A stretch of 64,000 nucleotides of DNA. Origin: Leuconostoc mesenteroides subsp. mesenteroides (GTDB taxonomy: Bacteria; Bacillota; Bacilli; Lactobacillales; Lactobacillaceae). The DNA lies in NCBI GenBank assembly GCA_009676745.1, contig CP046062.1:1287501-1351500 (forward strand). Reading direction: 5' to 3'. A program made the position numbers and the translations under genes. Under the pieces are notes generated by a model. The model was not told where the DNA came from and made no database searches. It saw nothing but the letters and a program-made list of their open reading frames with translations. Each line of letters opens with the position of its first letter. The first letter of the stretch is position 1. Positions 1 through 8,179 of this stretch are shown here, piece by piece.

Positions 1-84
1 GCCCTTATTATTTAAAATTTGAGATACAGCAGCAATCGAGACGCCTGCTTTTTGGGCAACATCTTTTATTGAGATTTTGCGCAT
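1..84 (-). CDS. LacI-family transcriptional regulator, N-terminal fragment
   Basis: Only the first 28 codons are inside the window; the gene runs off the left edge. The start ATG (complement of 82-84) is preceded by a GGAG ribosome site. The visible peptide begins MRKISIKDVAQKAGVS and continues into AAVSQIL, the helix-turn-helix that opens LacI/GalR repressors. The usual Arg of the recognition helix (TVSR) is Gln here, so its operator may differ from those of the two other LacI proteins in the window. It is divergent from the nucleoside transporter gene, which suggests control of nucleoside or ribose uptake, but this is inference. Confidence 0.8.
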   Translation of the reverse strand, partial: MRKISIKDVAQKAGVSIAAVSQILNNKG

Positions 85-145
85 CACATTTTACTCCTTA
101 GTTTAGAAACATTATTCTTAAACTATTGTACCAGTAAAAATCAAA

Positions 146-159
146 TGGAAACGCTTTCA
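146..159. promoter_or_regulatory. candidate cre (CcpA) site or LacI operator
   Basis: TGGAAACGCTTTCA matches the catabolite-responsive consensus TGWAANCGNTNWCA at 13 of 14 positions. It lies in the divergent region between the partial LacI gene and the nucleoside transporter gene, so it could repress either. A LacI-family operator is the alternative reading, since both site types share a central CG. Confidence 0.6.
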
Positions 160-237
160 TTTTTAAAAAGTTGGTGCTATAATGTTTGTGGTTAAACGTT
201 TTACTAACTTGCACTTTGTTCAAGAGAGGAATAACTC

Positions 238-1461
238 ATGTTTTTATTTGCTAATATTCTTGGTATCTTTGTTTTTATTGCCATTGCAGCGCTGTTTTCA
301 AACGATCGCAAAAATATTCAGTGGAAATCAGTCGGTATTGTACTGGCACTAGAGATTTTGCTAGCTTGGTTTTTTACTCAGTTCAGGTCTGGACAAATCG
401 CTGTACAAGCTGCAGCTGATGGTTTCAATTGGCTTGTTTCTGTGGCTACTCAAGGAATTGCGTTTGCGTTGCCCGAATGGTTGACCTCTAATAATGGGGG
501 ACCAAACTTTGTTACTTCTGCTTTGTTACCAATTTTATTGGTTGTACCCTTGTTTGATATCTTAACCTACATTGGCTTACTACCATGGTTAATTAAGTGG
601 ATTGGTAAGGGTCTTGCTTTTATAACTGGACAACCAAAATTTGAAGCATTCTTTTCGATTGAAATGATGTTTTTAGGAAATACAGAGGTATTAGCTGTGT
701 CAAAAGCACAACTAGATATGATGTCTGCACGCCGAAACTTTACACTCGCAATGATGTCGATGAGCTGTGTCACATCTGCTATTATTGGTTCGTATACTCA
801 AATGGTTCCTGGTAAGTATGTGTTAACCGCCATCCCACTTAATATACTAGGCGCTATCATTATTGCTACAATTTTAAATCCAACTAAAGTGACACCCGAA
901 GAAGATGTCATTGTCAGTGTTGCATCAGATAATGGTAAAAAAGAACCGTTCTTTTCATTCTTAGGTGATTCAATTCTTGGCGCTGGAAAGTTGATTTTGA
1001 TTATTACGGCTACTGTTATTGCGTTTGTTTCTTTAGCGGCATTGATTAATCAATTATTCAGTTTAACTGGGCTGCACTGGTTAACATTAGAAAACATTTT
1101 TGGCGTAATCATGTTTCCGTTTGCATGGTTACTGGGATTCAATGTTCACGAGGCTTTCCAAATTGCGCAATATATGGGTACAAAACTGGTAACTAATGAG
1201 TTTGTTGTCATGGGTGAAGTTTCAAAATCAATTATGGCCGGTAAAGGCCTTTTTGCAAATGAACATGCACGGATTGTATTGACAGTGTTCCTTACTAGCT
1301 TTGCTAACTTTGGTACTTTAGGCATGATTATTGGTTGCTTCAAAGGACTTGTCAGTAAAGAAAAAAATGATTACATTAGTGCTCGAGTGCCTTACATGTT
1401 GTTGTCCGGTATATTAGTTTCACTGCTGTCAGCTGCAACCGCAGGCCTGTTTGTTTGGTAA
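238..1461 (+). CDS. nupC: NupC-type concentrative nucleoside transporter
   Basis: A 407-residue polytopic membrane protein of the CNT family, which imports nucleosides with H+ or Na+. N-terminal membrane helices lead into the gate region and then the family signature around residues 138-152 (FFSIEMMFLGNTEVLA), followed by a long C-terminal transport domain. Length is normal for the bacterial family. The ATG follows an AGAGAGGA ribosome site. A nucleoside hydrolase gene starts 28 bp downstream, so the pair would import nucleosides and split them into base and ribose. The hydrolase is frameshifted, leaving the transporter without its apparent partner. The gene symbol is a family name; the exact substrate range is not visible. 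Confidence 0.88.
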   Translation: MFLFANILGIFVFIAIAALFSNDRKNIQWKSVGIVLALEILLAWFFTQFRSGQIAVQAAADGFNWLVSVATQGIAFALPEWLTSNNGGPNFVTSALLPILLVVPLFDILTYIGLLPWLIKWIGKGLAFITGQPKFEAFFSIEMMFLGNTEVLAVSKAQLDMMSARRNFTLAMMSMSCVTSAIIGSYTQMVPGKYVLTAIPLNILGAIIIATILNPTKVTPEEDVIVSVASDNGKKEPFFSFLGDSILGAGKLILIITATVIAFVSLAALINQLFSLTGLHWLTLENIFGVIMFPFAWLLGFNVHEAFQIAQYMGTKLVTNEFVVMGEVSKSIMAGKGLFANEHARIVLTVFLTSFANFGTLGMIIGCFKGLVSKEKNDYISARVPYMLLSGILVSLLSAATAGLFVW

Positions 1462-1489
1462 TCAAAAGGGAATGTTTTGTAAAGGAGAA

Positions 1490-2415
1490 ATGATGATACC
1501 TATAATTTTAGATATGGATCCAGGGATGATGATGCCGTTGCTTTATCGATTGCGCTTAGCAATCCTAGTATTGATATCAAGTTGCTGACAAGCGTTGCGG
1601 GGAATGTTAGTGTTGATAAAACAACCAATAATTTATTAAAGTTACTAACATTTTTTCATCAAACACAGATTCCAGTTGCAAAAGGCGCCGCTGCACCATT
1701 GAAAAAAGAGTTCTCTGATGCTGCTTATATTCATGGTGAATCAGGTATGCCTGGATACGAATTCCCCCAAGTAACGAAAAAAGCGATTAAATTAGATGCA
1801 GTTACTGCAATGGCTGAAGAACTGGAAGGAGCCACTACACCACTGACTATTGTGGCTACTGGATCATATACAAACATCGCACGATTAATACAGAGATATC
1901 CAAGTTTACTTCATAAGATTGAAAAATTTATTTTGATGGGTGGCTCTTTGTCAGGCGGAAATGTATCTTCAGTTGCAGAATTTAATGTGTTCACTGATCC
2001 AGATGCAGCCGACATTGTTTTCAAAAGCGGTGTGCCAATTGTTATGATTGGTCTTGATGTAACGCTCAAGGCGTTATTACCTTTTAAAACGATAGATGCC
2101 ATTGGAAGTCAAGGAAAAGCAGGTGAAATGTTACAAAAAGTTATGACAGCTTATGGTGATACTGCAGAAGGTGGCAAACCTATGCATGATGTCAATACAA
2201 TTTGTTATTTATTACATCCTGAATTCTATACAGTAAAAGATTACTGGGTTGATATTATTATTTCTGGACCAGCTACGGGTGCAACAATTGCTGATACGCA
2301 AAACCGATGGTCAGGGGGTCAGTTAAACGCACAGGTAGCAGTTGACATTGATAAGGCAGCATTTGAAAAATGGTTTATTGAGCAAGTACCAAAGATGAAT
2401 CAACTAGAAAGATAG
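1490..2415 (+). pseudogene. inosine/uridine-preferring nucleoside hydrolase, frameshifted near the N-terminus
   Basis: The gene starts at ATG 1490 after AAAGGAG, and the frame reads MMIPIILDMDPG, the start of an IunH/Rih nucleoside hydrolase. The next residues should be IDDA, giving the DxDxxxDD calcium and catalytic motif, but one base (a T) is missing near 1527/1528 and the frame runs to an early stop. Shifting by one base restores DDAVALSIALSNP and joins the remaining frame to 2415. That frame holds the other family motifs: NVFTDPDAAD, a lone GLDVT segment and a HDVNT catalytic-His segment near the C-terminus. An internal start at 1582 would lack the metal-binding Asp cluster, so the product should be inactive. 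Either a true pseudogene or a single-base assembly error. Confidence 0.85.
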
Positions 2416-2429
2416 CTATTACGATTAGT

Positions 2430-2457
2430 AGATTGTTGTAGTGGCAATCTTTTTTTG
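2430..2457 (+). terminator. intrinsic terminator after the nucleoside operon
   Basis: AGATTG and CAATCT form a 6-bp stem with a 9-base loop, followed by seven T residues. Confidence 0.75.
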
Positions 2458-2521
2458 TCTAGTTATTATATAATAGTGAGGTGATTCAATATTTATCAGA
2501 GAGATAGGGTGAGTGCTTGTC

Positions 2522-3805
2522 ATGAAAAAGACATTGCAGAAAAAAAGCGTTAAATCTAATCAGAGTAATTGTCAGTTAATGGTTTTAATTGGTGGGACAG
2601 TTTTGATTGGCATCGTCGTCGGTCTTAGCTCTCTTTTTTTAGGGCTTTTACTAGAGTATGTGGAACGATTCTTTTTGGGCTATGAAGAAACTGCTTGGCA
2701 ACCAGCTCCAACCGGAACAATGCCTGTCCGTCGATTATTTTCAGTACTTATTGGTAGTGTGATTGCTGCTGCCATTTGGTGGTTTTTAAGAACAAAGTCA
2801 AAACCAACGGTAGGCATTAATAAAGCATTATCAGGAGAGAAGATGCCTGTTTGGCAAACCATTCTTCATGTCACGACACAAATATTTTATGTAGGCACCG
2901 GTGGTTCAGTCGGTCGTGAGCTAGCTCCTCGAGAAGCTGGTGTTATGCTTGCGCAAAAAGTAGCAGTTATATTTGAAAAATTCAACTTGCCTCAGCTATC
3001 TAGTGATGATCGCAAACTACTTATTGCATCAGCCGCAGGTGCTGGTTTTGCAGGAATATACATTGCGCCAATAACCGGGATGTTTTTCTGTACTGAAATT
3101 TTATTAAAAAAAATGACAGTACGCACAGTTGCGGTCAGCTTAAGTATGTCAACAATCGCAATGCTTATCGGGTCACTTGCTAAAGGCTTTAAGCCGTATT
3201 ACTTAGTTGGGGATGCAAAATTATCAGTGGTCACTCTGTTGGCGGTGTTAGTGATTGCACCGTTATGTGGTATTGCTGGCGCATTATTTCGAAAATTATG
3301 CCAGTGGGCAGAAAAAAATCAAGCACGCAAAAATAACATTCTATGGCAATTGCCAATGATGGGCTTGACCACGGGACTAATTTCCATAATATTTCCAGAA
3401 GTGATGGGGAATGGCCGGTCATTAGCACAATTGGCTATCAACAGTGCAGGTTTTCTTTCTGTGAGTTTATTGCTATTGGGTGCTGCGACAAAAATGTTGG
3501 TTACAGTATTGACCATTCGATTTGGTGCTGCTGGAGGGACCCTGACGCCATCAATTGCCATTGGGGCCGTCCTTGGCGCATGGATTGGTAGTTTTTTATT
3601 ATACTTAGTTCCAGGTATCCCTATGTGGGAAGTTGCCATATTAGGTGCTGGTACGTTACTTGCCGCTTCACAACAAGCGCCACTAATGGCTTTATTTATG
3701 ATATTTGAAATTTGCCATTTAAATTATGTCATGTTATTACCACTGGGTCTAGGCGTTTTAATATCAATTATTGTCTCACGAAAAATATTGTATCAATTCA
3801 ACTGA
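2522..3805 (+). CDS. ClC-family chloride/anion channel or H+ antiporter
   Basis: A 427-residue integral membrane protein of the ClC family. The family's anion-binding motif appears as GTGGSVGRELAPREAG around residues 125-140, a variant of the GREGP loop, followed by further hydrophobic helices including GAAGGTLTPSIAIGA, which resembles the GxFxP loop. There are no CBS domains, as in short bacterial ClC proteins. I chose ATG 2522 because AGGGTGAG lies 8 bases upstream; a GTG at 2513 in the same frame lies within that site. It converges on the Kdo gene pair across a shared terminator. The ion and direction of transport (chloride or fluoride, channel or exchanger) cannot be told from the sequence. 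Confidence 0.85.
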   Translation: MKKTLQKKSVKSNQSNCQLMVLIGGTVLIGIVVGLSSLFLGLLLEYVERFFLGYEETAWQPAPTGTMPVRRLFSVLIGSVIAAAIWWFLRTKSKPTVGINKALSGEKMPVWQTILHVTTQIFYVGTGGSVGRELAPREAGVMLAQKVAVIFEKFNLPQLSSDDRKLLIASAAGAGFAGIYIAPITGMFFCTEILLKKMTVRTVAVSLSMSTIAMLIGSLAKGFKPYYLVGDAKLSVVTLLAVLVIAPLCGIAGALFRKLCQWAEKNQARKNNILWQLPMMGLTTGLISIIFPEVMGNGRSLAQLAINSAGFLSVSLLLLGAATKMLVTVLTIRFGAAGGTLTPSIAIGAVLGAWIGSFLLYLVPGIPMWEVAILGAGTLLAASQQAPLMALFMIFEICHLNYVMLLPLGLGVLISIIVSRKILYQFN

Positions 3806-3819
3806 TTTATGTTTACATC

Positions 3820-3848
3820 AAAAAAAGGCTGGATTTTCCAGCCTTTTT
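3820..3848. terminator. bidirectional terminator between convergent genes
   Basis: AAAAAAAGGCTGG pairs with CCAGCCTTTTT across a 5-base loop. With A and T tracts on both sides it can serve the ClC gene on the plus strand and the isomerase gene on the minus strand. Confidence 0.85.
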
Positions 3849-3863
3849 GGTGCAAAAGTGATA

Positions 3864-4826
3864 TTATTCTAGTACATCATGAATGGTGACCACGCCGACA
3901 ACTTTTTTATCATTATCCAGAACAACCAAGTTGGAGATATTATAATTAGCCATTTTTCTCCAGGCTTCACGATTTCTTTTATTTTCACTAATGCTAATAA
4001 AACCTTGTGTCATATAATCTTTTGCTGTCGATCCTTTGACCCTACTGATATTGAGAAACTTTTTTCGAATATCGCCATCAGTGATAATACCAATGACATT
4101 TTCTTGTTCATCTTTGACCAAAGTAATACCAATACCATAGTCACTGATGCGATAGATTACCTCATTAATTGAAGTATTGACATGAACATAGGGAATTTTA
4201 GTATGCATTGAGTTTTTAACGTTTTGAAGCAATATTTTTCCAATAGAGCCGCCGGGATGGTACATAGCGAAGTTTTCACGATTAAACTCTTTGGCAGTTT
4301 CGATGGCAACTAGTAAGGCATCTCCCATGACAAGTGTTGCTGTGGTTGAACTAGTTGGTGCTAATTTTGTGATATCGGCCTCTTCGGCAATATCAATTGA
4401 GAGCACAATATCTGTATTTTTTGCGAGAGTTGAATCTTCAGAACCTGTCATGGCTATAGTTGCCAAGCCATGATTGTAGATATTTTGTAGTGATGACAGC
4501 GCTTGCAGTACTTCTTGTGTTTCACCACTATTAGATATGAATAGCACAACATCATCAGCTGACACACGTCCCAAATCACCATGATAAGCTGTTCCTGCAT
4601 CAATATAGAAACTTGCTAAACCTACTGAAGAAAATGAAGCAGCAATTTTGTCAGCAATGATACCAGATTTTCCAATGCCAATAAATATTACGCGACCTTT
4701 AGTAGATAAAATTTTATCTACCGTCTCATCAAATGATTTACCCAGTGAGCTTTTGACACGATTCAATGCTTCGATTTCAGCATCAAATGTTTTCTTTGCA
4801 TTTTCATAATAAACTTTCATGATCAT
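3864..4826 (-). CDS. kdsD: KpsF/GutQ-type arabinose-5-phosphate isomerase (SIS + two CBS domains)
   Basis: A 320-residue protein with an N-terminal sugar-isomerase (SIS) domain (FIGIGKSGIIADKIAASFSS near residues 49-68, FISNSGETQEVL near residue 96) and a C-terminal pair of CBS repeats. This is the standard layout of D-arabinose-5-phosphate isomerase, which turns ribulose-5-P into arabinose-5-P, the first step to Kdo. It overlaps the end of the Kdo-8-P synthase gene by 23 bases, so the two are translationally coupled. AAGG lies 6 bases before ATG 4826; a second ATG at 4820 is possible. The neighbour strongly favours the Kdo role over a sugar-alcohol (GutQ) role. CBS domains suggest ligand control. 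Confidence 0.88.
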   Translation of the reverse strand: MIMKVYYENAKKTFDAEIEALNRVKSSLGKSFDETVDKILSTKGRVIFIGIGKSGIIADKIAASFSSVGLASFYIDAGTAYHGDLGRVSADDVVLFISNSGETQEVLQALSSLQNIYNHGLATIAMTGSEDSTLAKNTDIVLSIDIAEEADITKLAPTSSTTATLVMGDALLVAIETAKEFNRENFAMYHPGGSIGKILLQNVKNSMHTKIPYVHVNTSINEVIYRISDYGIGITLVKDEQENVIGIITDGDIRKKFLNISRVKGSTAKDYMTQGFISISENKRNREAWRKMANYNISNLVVLDNDKKVVGVVTIHDVLE

Positions 4827-5655
4827 AAACCGCCTTCATCTTAAGATTTTGGTGGAAAAGATCGTTAGCTACCTCTAAGATTGGACGTATTTTGGAAAGG
4901 TATAATTGACTATCCTGATCAGAAATAGCCTTTGGTGGGTTGGGGTGTACTTCCGCAAAGATACCCGCAACACCAATTGTTAAGGCTGCGCGCATCAACG
5001 GGAATGCATATTCTCTATTACCACCAGAATGGTTACCGTAACCACTAGGTATTTGGATAGAGTGAGTAGCATCATAAATGATAGGGAAATTAGTCTCACG
5101 CATTTGAATAAGGCTGGTCATATCAACTACAAGTTGATGATAACCAAACATACTACCACGTTCAGTAACTAAAATATGTTTGTTAATGTCTTCTACTTTA
5201 TGCACAGCACTTTGAATATCTTCAGGTGCCATGAATTGGGCTTTTTTAATATTAACGACACGGCCGGTTTTGGCAGCAGCAACTAAGAGATCAGTTTGCC
5301 GACTAAGATAAGCGGGAATCTGTAATACATCAGCGACTTCTGCGACTGGTTCACATTGGTAAGATTCATGAACATCAGTAACAATAGGGACATTATAAGT
5401 CTTTTTTATTTTTTTTAAAATTTCAAGGCCGTGAGTCATTCCTGCACCTCGGTCGGAATCAAGTGAACTACGATTGGCCTTATCGAATGATGATTTGAAA
5501 ACAAAATTAATACCTAATTCATCAGTAATCTTTTTTAACTTTTCGGCAACCTCAGCGCATGTCTCATAGGATTCGATTGCGCATGGGCCAGCTAATAACG
5601 TTAATTGATTATCTGAAAAATTGTACTCTTGGAAAACCTCACTGATTTTTGTCAT
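4804..5655 (-). CDS. kdsA: 2-dehydro-3-deoxyphosphooctonate aldolase (Kdo-8-phosphate synthase), metal-dependent type
   Basis: A 283-residue TIM-barrel enzyme that condenses phosphoenolpyruvate with arabinose-5-phosphate. Diagnostic segments are LLAGPCAIES, FKSSFDKANRSS, PAYLSRQTDLL and the C-terminal IFAEVHPNPPKA. The Cys in AGPCAIES is the metal ligand of class II enzymes; the metal-free class has Asn there. The usual Cys before RQTD is Ser. The start at 5655 is set by AAGGAG 8 bases upstream; a longer frame to 5712 lacks such a site. It is the first gene of a two-gene unit with the isomerase, whose product is its substrate. DAHP synthase is a distant relative, but the FDKANRSS and RQTD motifs favour Kdo-8-P synthase. 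Kdo genes are unexpected in a Gram-positive. Confidence 0.88.
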   Translation of the reverse strand: MTKISEVFQEYNFSDNQLTLLAGPCAIESYETCAEVAEKLKKITDELGINFVFKSSFDKANRSSLDSDRGAGMTHGLEILKKIKKTYNVPIVTDVHESYQCEPVAEVADVLQIPAYLSRQTDLLVAAAKTGRVVNIKKAQFMAPEDIQSAVHKVEDINKHILVTERGSMFGYHQLVVDMTSLIQMRETNFPIIYDATHSIQIPSGYGNHSGGNREYAFPLMRAALTIGVAGIFAEVHPNPPKAISDQDSQLYLSKIRPILEVANDLFHQNLKMKAVYDHESLL

Positions 5656-5911
5656 AAAATATCTCCTTATATAGATACAAGGGTATGCATATATTCTCAC
5701 AGTATATGCCACAACCCCAAGTATTGAGTGAAGAAGCTTTGTAGACTTATTGTAGCATTTTTAAATTTAGAAGTAATAAAAAATGACTTTTTAAATTTGA
5801 AGGAAACAAGTGGAAGTGACTCCTGTTTTAAAACAAAGCAGTAGACTAAAAAAGCAATATGAGAGATAATAATGATTAAGTAAATTTGATGAATAATGAA
5901 AGTGTAATACT

Positions 5912-6361
5912 ATGATAGATGAAGAGACACAATACAAAAACGGTTTGGATATCTTACAAAAAAGCGAATTTCGTGTAACGAAACAACGTAAAGATCTTCT
6001 CAAGTACTTATCAAAATTTGAATCGCAATACGTCTCAGTGACTGATGTCGATAGTTTTATGCAAGAACTGTATCCTAATGTTAGCCATACAACAACTTAT
6101 CGCAATATCAAAGAATTCTCTGAGCTGGGAATCGTTGAGCAACGTTCGGAAAATGGTCAACTGAATGTCAAATTCCAATGTGACTTTGTTTCGCCACAAC
6201 ACGGACACTTTTTTTGCCAAAATTGTCATCGAGTGATAAAAATAGATTCAAGTATGTCTCCCGCACTAAAAGAATCAATGAAAGAGTTTTTAGTATTAAA
6301 CATAAAATTAGAATTGTTTGGTCTGTGTGACCGGTGTCAACAAAGTAATAAAACAGCATAA
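5912..6361 (+). CDS. zur: Fur-family metalloregulator, probably the zinc repressor Zur
   Basis: A 149-residue Fur-family repressor. The N-terminal winged helix is followed by HGHFFCQNC (His97, His99, Cys102, Cys105) and GLCDRC (Cys139, Cys142), the two CxxC pairs that hold the structural zinc. The gene precedes a metal ABC importer, and the importer's promoter is covered by palindromes with the Zur core GTAATnATTAC, so zinc-dependent repression of the importer is the likely role. PerR or Fur are the alternatives; peroxide-sensing residues cannot be judged safely by eye. A terminator separates it from the importer, so the importer has its own promoter. Confidence 0.85.
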   Translation: MIDEETQYKNGLDILQKSEFRVTKQRKDLLKYLSKFESQYVSVTDVDSFMQELYPNVSHTTTYRNIKEFSELGIVEQRSENGQLNVKFQCDFVSPQHGHFFCQNCHRVIKIDSSMSPALKESMKEFLVLNIKLELFGLCDRCQQSNKTA

Positions 6362-6382
6362 CATTCAGTTATCTCATATATG

Positions 6383-6426
6383 AAAAGGAGCAGTTATATT
6401 GTAAAGATATAGCTGCTCCTTTTTTC
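6383..6426 (+). terminator. terminator after the Fur-family gene
   Basis: AAAAGGAGCAG pairs with CTGCTCCTTTT, with extra pairing of TATAT and ATATA inside, and a T-rich tail. Confidence 0.85.
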
Positions 6427-6430
6427 TTTT

Positions 6431-6447
6431 AAAGTAATCATTACTTT
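6431..6447. promoter_or_regulatory. Zur-type operator 1
   Basis: AAAGTAATCATTACTTT is a perfect palindrome (8-1-8). Its core GTAATCATTAC fits the Bacillus Zur-box core GTAATNATTAC. It ends 3 bp before the -35 element of the metal importer promoter. Confidence 0.75.
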
Positions 6448-6450
6448 TTG

Positions 6451-6479
6451 TTGACTTTAATAGTAATGGTTACTATAAT
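6451..6479 (+). promoter_or_regulatory. sigma-A promoter of the metal importer with Zur-type operator 2
   Basis: TTGACT (6451-6456) and TATAAT (6474-6479) are separated by exactly 17 bp. A second palindrome, ATAGTAATGGTTACTAT (6460-6476), fills the spacer and enters the -10 box, so a bound repressor would block RNA polymerase. Together with operator 1 this gives two sites 29 bp apart, centre to centre. Confidence 0.82.
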
Positions 6480-6524
6480 GAAAAGGAAATATTTTTACCA
6501 CTAAACAGAGAGAAGGAAGTTCAT

Positions 6525-6539
6525 ATGTTTCAAACTTAA
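6525..6539 (+). CDS. possible 4-residue leader ORF (MFQT)
   Basis: AGAAGGAAG, the best ribosome site in the leader, is followed by ATG TTT CAA ACT TAA, a four-codon frame. The substrate-binding protein gene downstream has no comparable site of its own. This may be a leader peptide, or the scar of an older gene start. No homology can be claimed. Confidence 0.3.
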   Translation: MFQT

Positions 6540-6591
6540 ATAAAGCTTTTATCTTTACACAAATTCTAGAATGGATGAGAAAGTAGAAAAA

Positions 6592-7485
6592 ATGATGAAA
6601 CAAAAATATTTTTTTAGTAGTTTGATTGGCGCTATTTTAGCGCTCTTCGTATTTGTTGTTGGTAATGTTACAGTGAGGGCTGATACAAGCAATATTCAGG
6701 TAGTTTCCTCAGTTGATTTTTACGGTGAAGTAGCTGAAAAAGTACTCGGTCAGTATGGTACGGTTAAATCAGTCATTACAAATCCCAATGTTGATCCACA
6801 TGATTATGAACCAAGCGCTAAAATTGCTGCAGCAGTTTCCAAGGCTGATTTAGTCGTGTACAACGGTATTGGTTATGACTCTTGGATGACTAAACTAGCA
6901 AAAAATTCAGATGTTCAATCTGTTCGAGTTGGTGAAGATGTTTTAGGTAAGAAAAATGGTGATAATCCACACCTATGGTATCAAAGTCAAACTATCCCTA
7001 GACTCGCAAACTATTTAGCTGATAGGTTTTCAAAAATAGATCCTAAACATGAGGCTGAGTTTAAAGCGAATGCTAAAAAATATATTGCCAGCTTGAAACC
7101 TGTTCAAACAAAAATAGAGTCGCTAAAAAAGAATTCAAATAATAAGTCTGTTGATGTAAGTGAACCGGTATTCGATTACGCTTTGGAAGAACTTGGGTAT
7201 TCTAAAAATAATACACATTTTTCAAAGTCTGTTGAAGATGGTACAGACCCATCACCCAAAGATATTAAAACAATGCAAGATGATATTAAAAGTAAAAAAA
7301 TCAGTTTCTTTGTTCAAAACACCCAAGCAACTGACAAAACAGTTGGACAATTGGTAAAGTTAGCAAAAAAACATGATGTACCCGTGCTAAATGTTACTGA
7401 AACCATGCCTAAGAATAAAAACTACAAACAATGGATGTTGAGTCAGTATAAGCAGTTAGAAAAAATTCAAAAATCAGAACAGTAG
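6592..7485 (+). CDS. metal ABC transporter substrate-binding protein (ZnuA/cluster A-I)
   Basis: An extracellular metal-binding protein of about 297 residues. A signal peptide (MMKQKYFFSS then a hydrophobic stretch) ends near TVRA-DTS and has no lipobox Cys, so it is not a classical lipoprotein. Candidate metal ligands are His in DPHDYEPS, His in NPHLWY, Glu in VSEPVFDYAL where zinc-type proteins usually have His, and Glu in NVTETMP. The Glu in the third position resembles manganese-type proteins such as PsaA, while the regulatory context is zinc-like. ATG 6592 gives a normal signal peptide; in-frame ATGs at 6571 and 6595 also exist, and none has a strong ribosome site. It heads a three-gene operon with the ATPase and permease. 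Confidence 0.85.
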   Translation: MMKQKYFFSSLIGAILALFVFVVGNVTVRADTSNIQVVSSVDFYGEVAEKVLGQYGTVKSVITNPNVDPHDYEPSAKIAAAVSKADLVVYNGIGYDSWMTKLAKNSDVQSVRVGEDVLGKKNGDNPHLWYQSQTIPRLANYLADRFSKIDPKHEAEFKANAKKYIASLKPVQTKIESLKKNSNNKSVDVSEPVFDYALEELGYSKNNTHFSKSVEDGTDPSPKDIKTMQDDIKSKKISFFVQNTQATDKTVGQLVKLAKKHDVPVLNVTETMPKNKNYKQWMLSQYKQLEKIQKSEQ

Positions 7486-7492
7486 CCAACGT

Positions 7493-8179
7493 ATGATTGA
7501 AAAAATTTTAGAAGTTAAAAAGTTAACTGTCGAAGTGCCAGGAAGTGTGTTAATTCGCGAACTTTCTTTTTCAGTTTATTCAGGGACACTATTATGCATC
7601 ACCGGAGACAACGGAGTTGGCAAAACAACTTTAATTAATTATTTACTAAAGGCTGCAAGAGACAATAAAGGTTATCAGTCAGAAATTAACCTGCATATTA
7701 ACTTTGAAGATATTCAATTAGTACCACAGTTTAGAGATATTGATGCAGAATATCCACTTAGTGTAAAGAATTTTGTCGTTTTGAACTTAACGCGTGCTCT
7801 TACACCTTGGTTGACTATCTCAGAAAAGAAACGGTTAGAAAAAATTATTTCAGTCACGAATTTAAATAGTATTAAGAATCGTGCATTAGGTCGTGTTTCG
7901 GGTGGTGAAAAGCAACGTGCTTATTTAGCACAAGCATTAATGGGAAAGCCTAAGATACTGATTTTAGATGAAAGTACTTCTAATTTGGATTATGAGTCAC
8001 GAATTGATCTTTTGAAACTAGTTAAAAAAGTTATTGTGCAGGAACAGTTAGCTGTTATTTTCATTACACATGATCCGGAGTTGGTTAATTTGTTTGGTGA
8101 CTATGAACTGCACATTAGTAATTACCGCGGTGAGATGAATAAATTGCGTTCTTCTGAAGAAAGAGGTACACATGTTTAA
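7493..8179 (+). CDS. metal ABC transporter ATP-binding protein (ZnuC-like)
   Basis: A 228-residue ABC ATPase. Walker A is GDNGVGKTT (residues 38-46), the signature is VSGGEKQRAYLAQAL, and Walker B is ILILDEST, followed by the switch His in ITHDPE. It starts 7 bp after the binding-protein gene and overlaps the permease gene by 8 bp, so all three form one operon that powers metal uptake at the cytoplasmic membrane. The length is normal for this subfamily. Confidence 0.9.
   Translation: MIEKILEVKKLTVEVPGSVLIRELSFSVYSGTLLCITGDNGVGKTTLINYLLKAARDNKGYQSEINLHINFEDIQLVPQFRDIDAEYPLSVKNFVVLNLTRALTPWLTISEKKRLEKIISVTNLNSIKNRALGRVSGGEKQRAYLAQALMGKPKILILDESTSNLDYESRIDLLKLVKKVIVQEQLAVIFITHDPELVNLFGDYELHISNYRGEMNKLRSSEERGTHV

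Noticed and set aside
5791..6003. Minus-strand 70-codon frame over the start of the Fur-family gene
   Set aside because: It overlaps a well-supported gene and has low-complexity hydrophobic composition typical of an antisense shadow.
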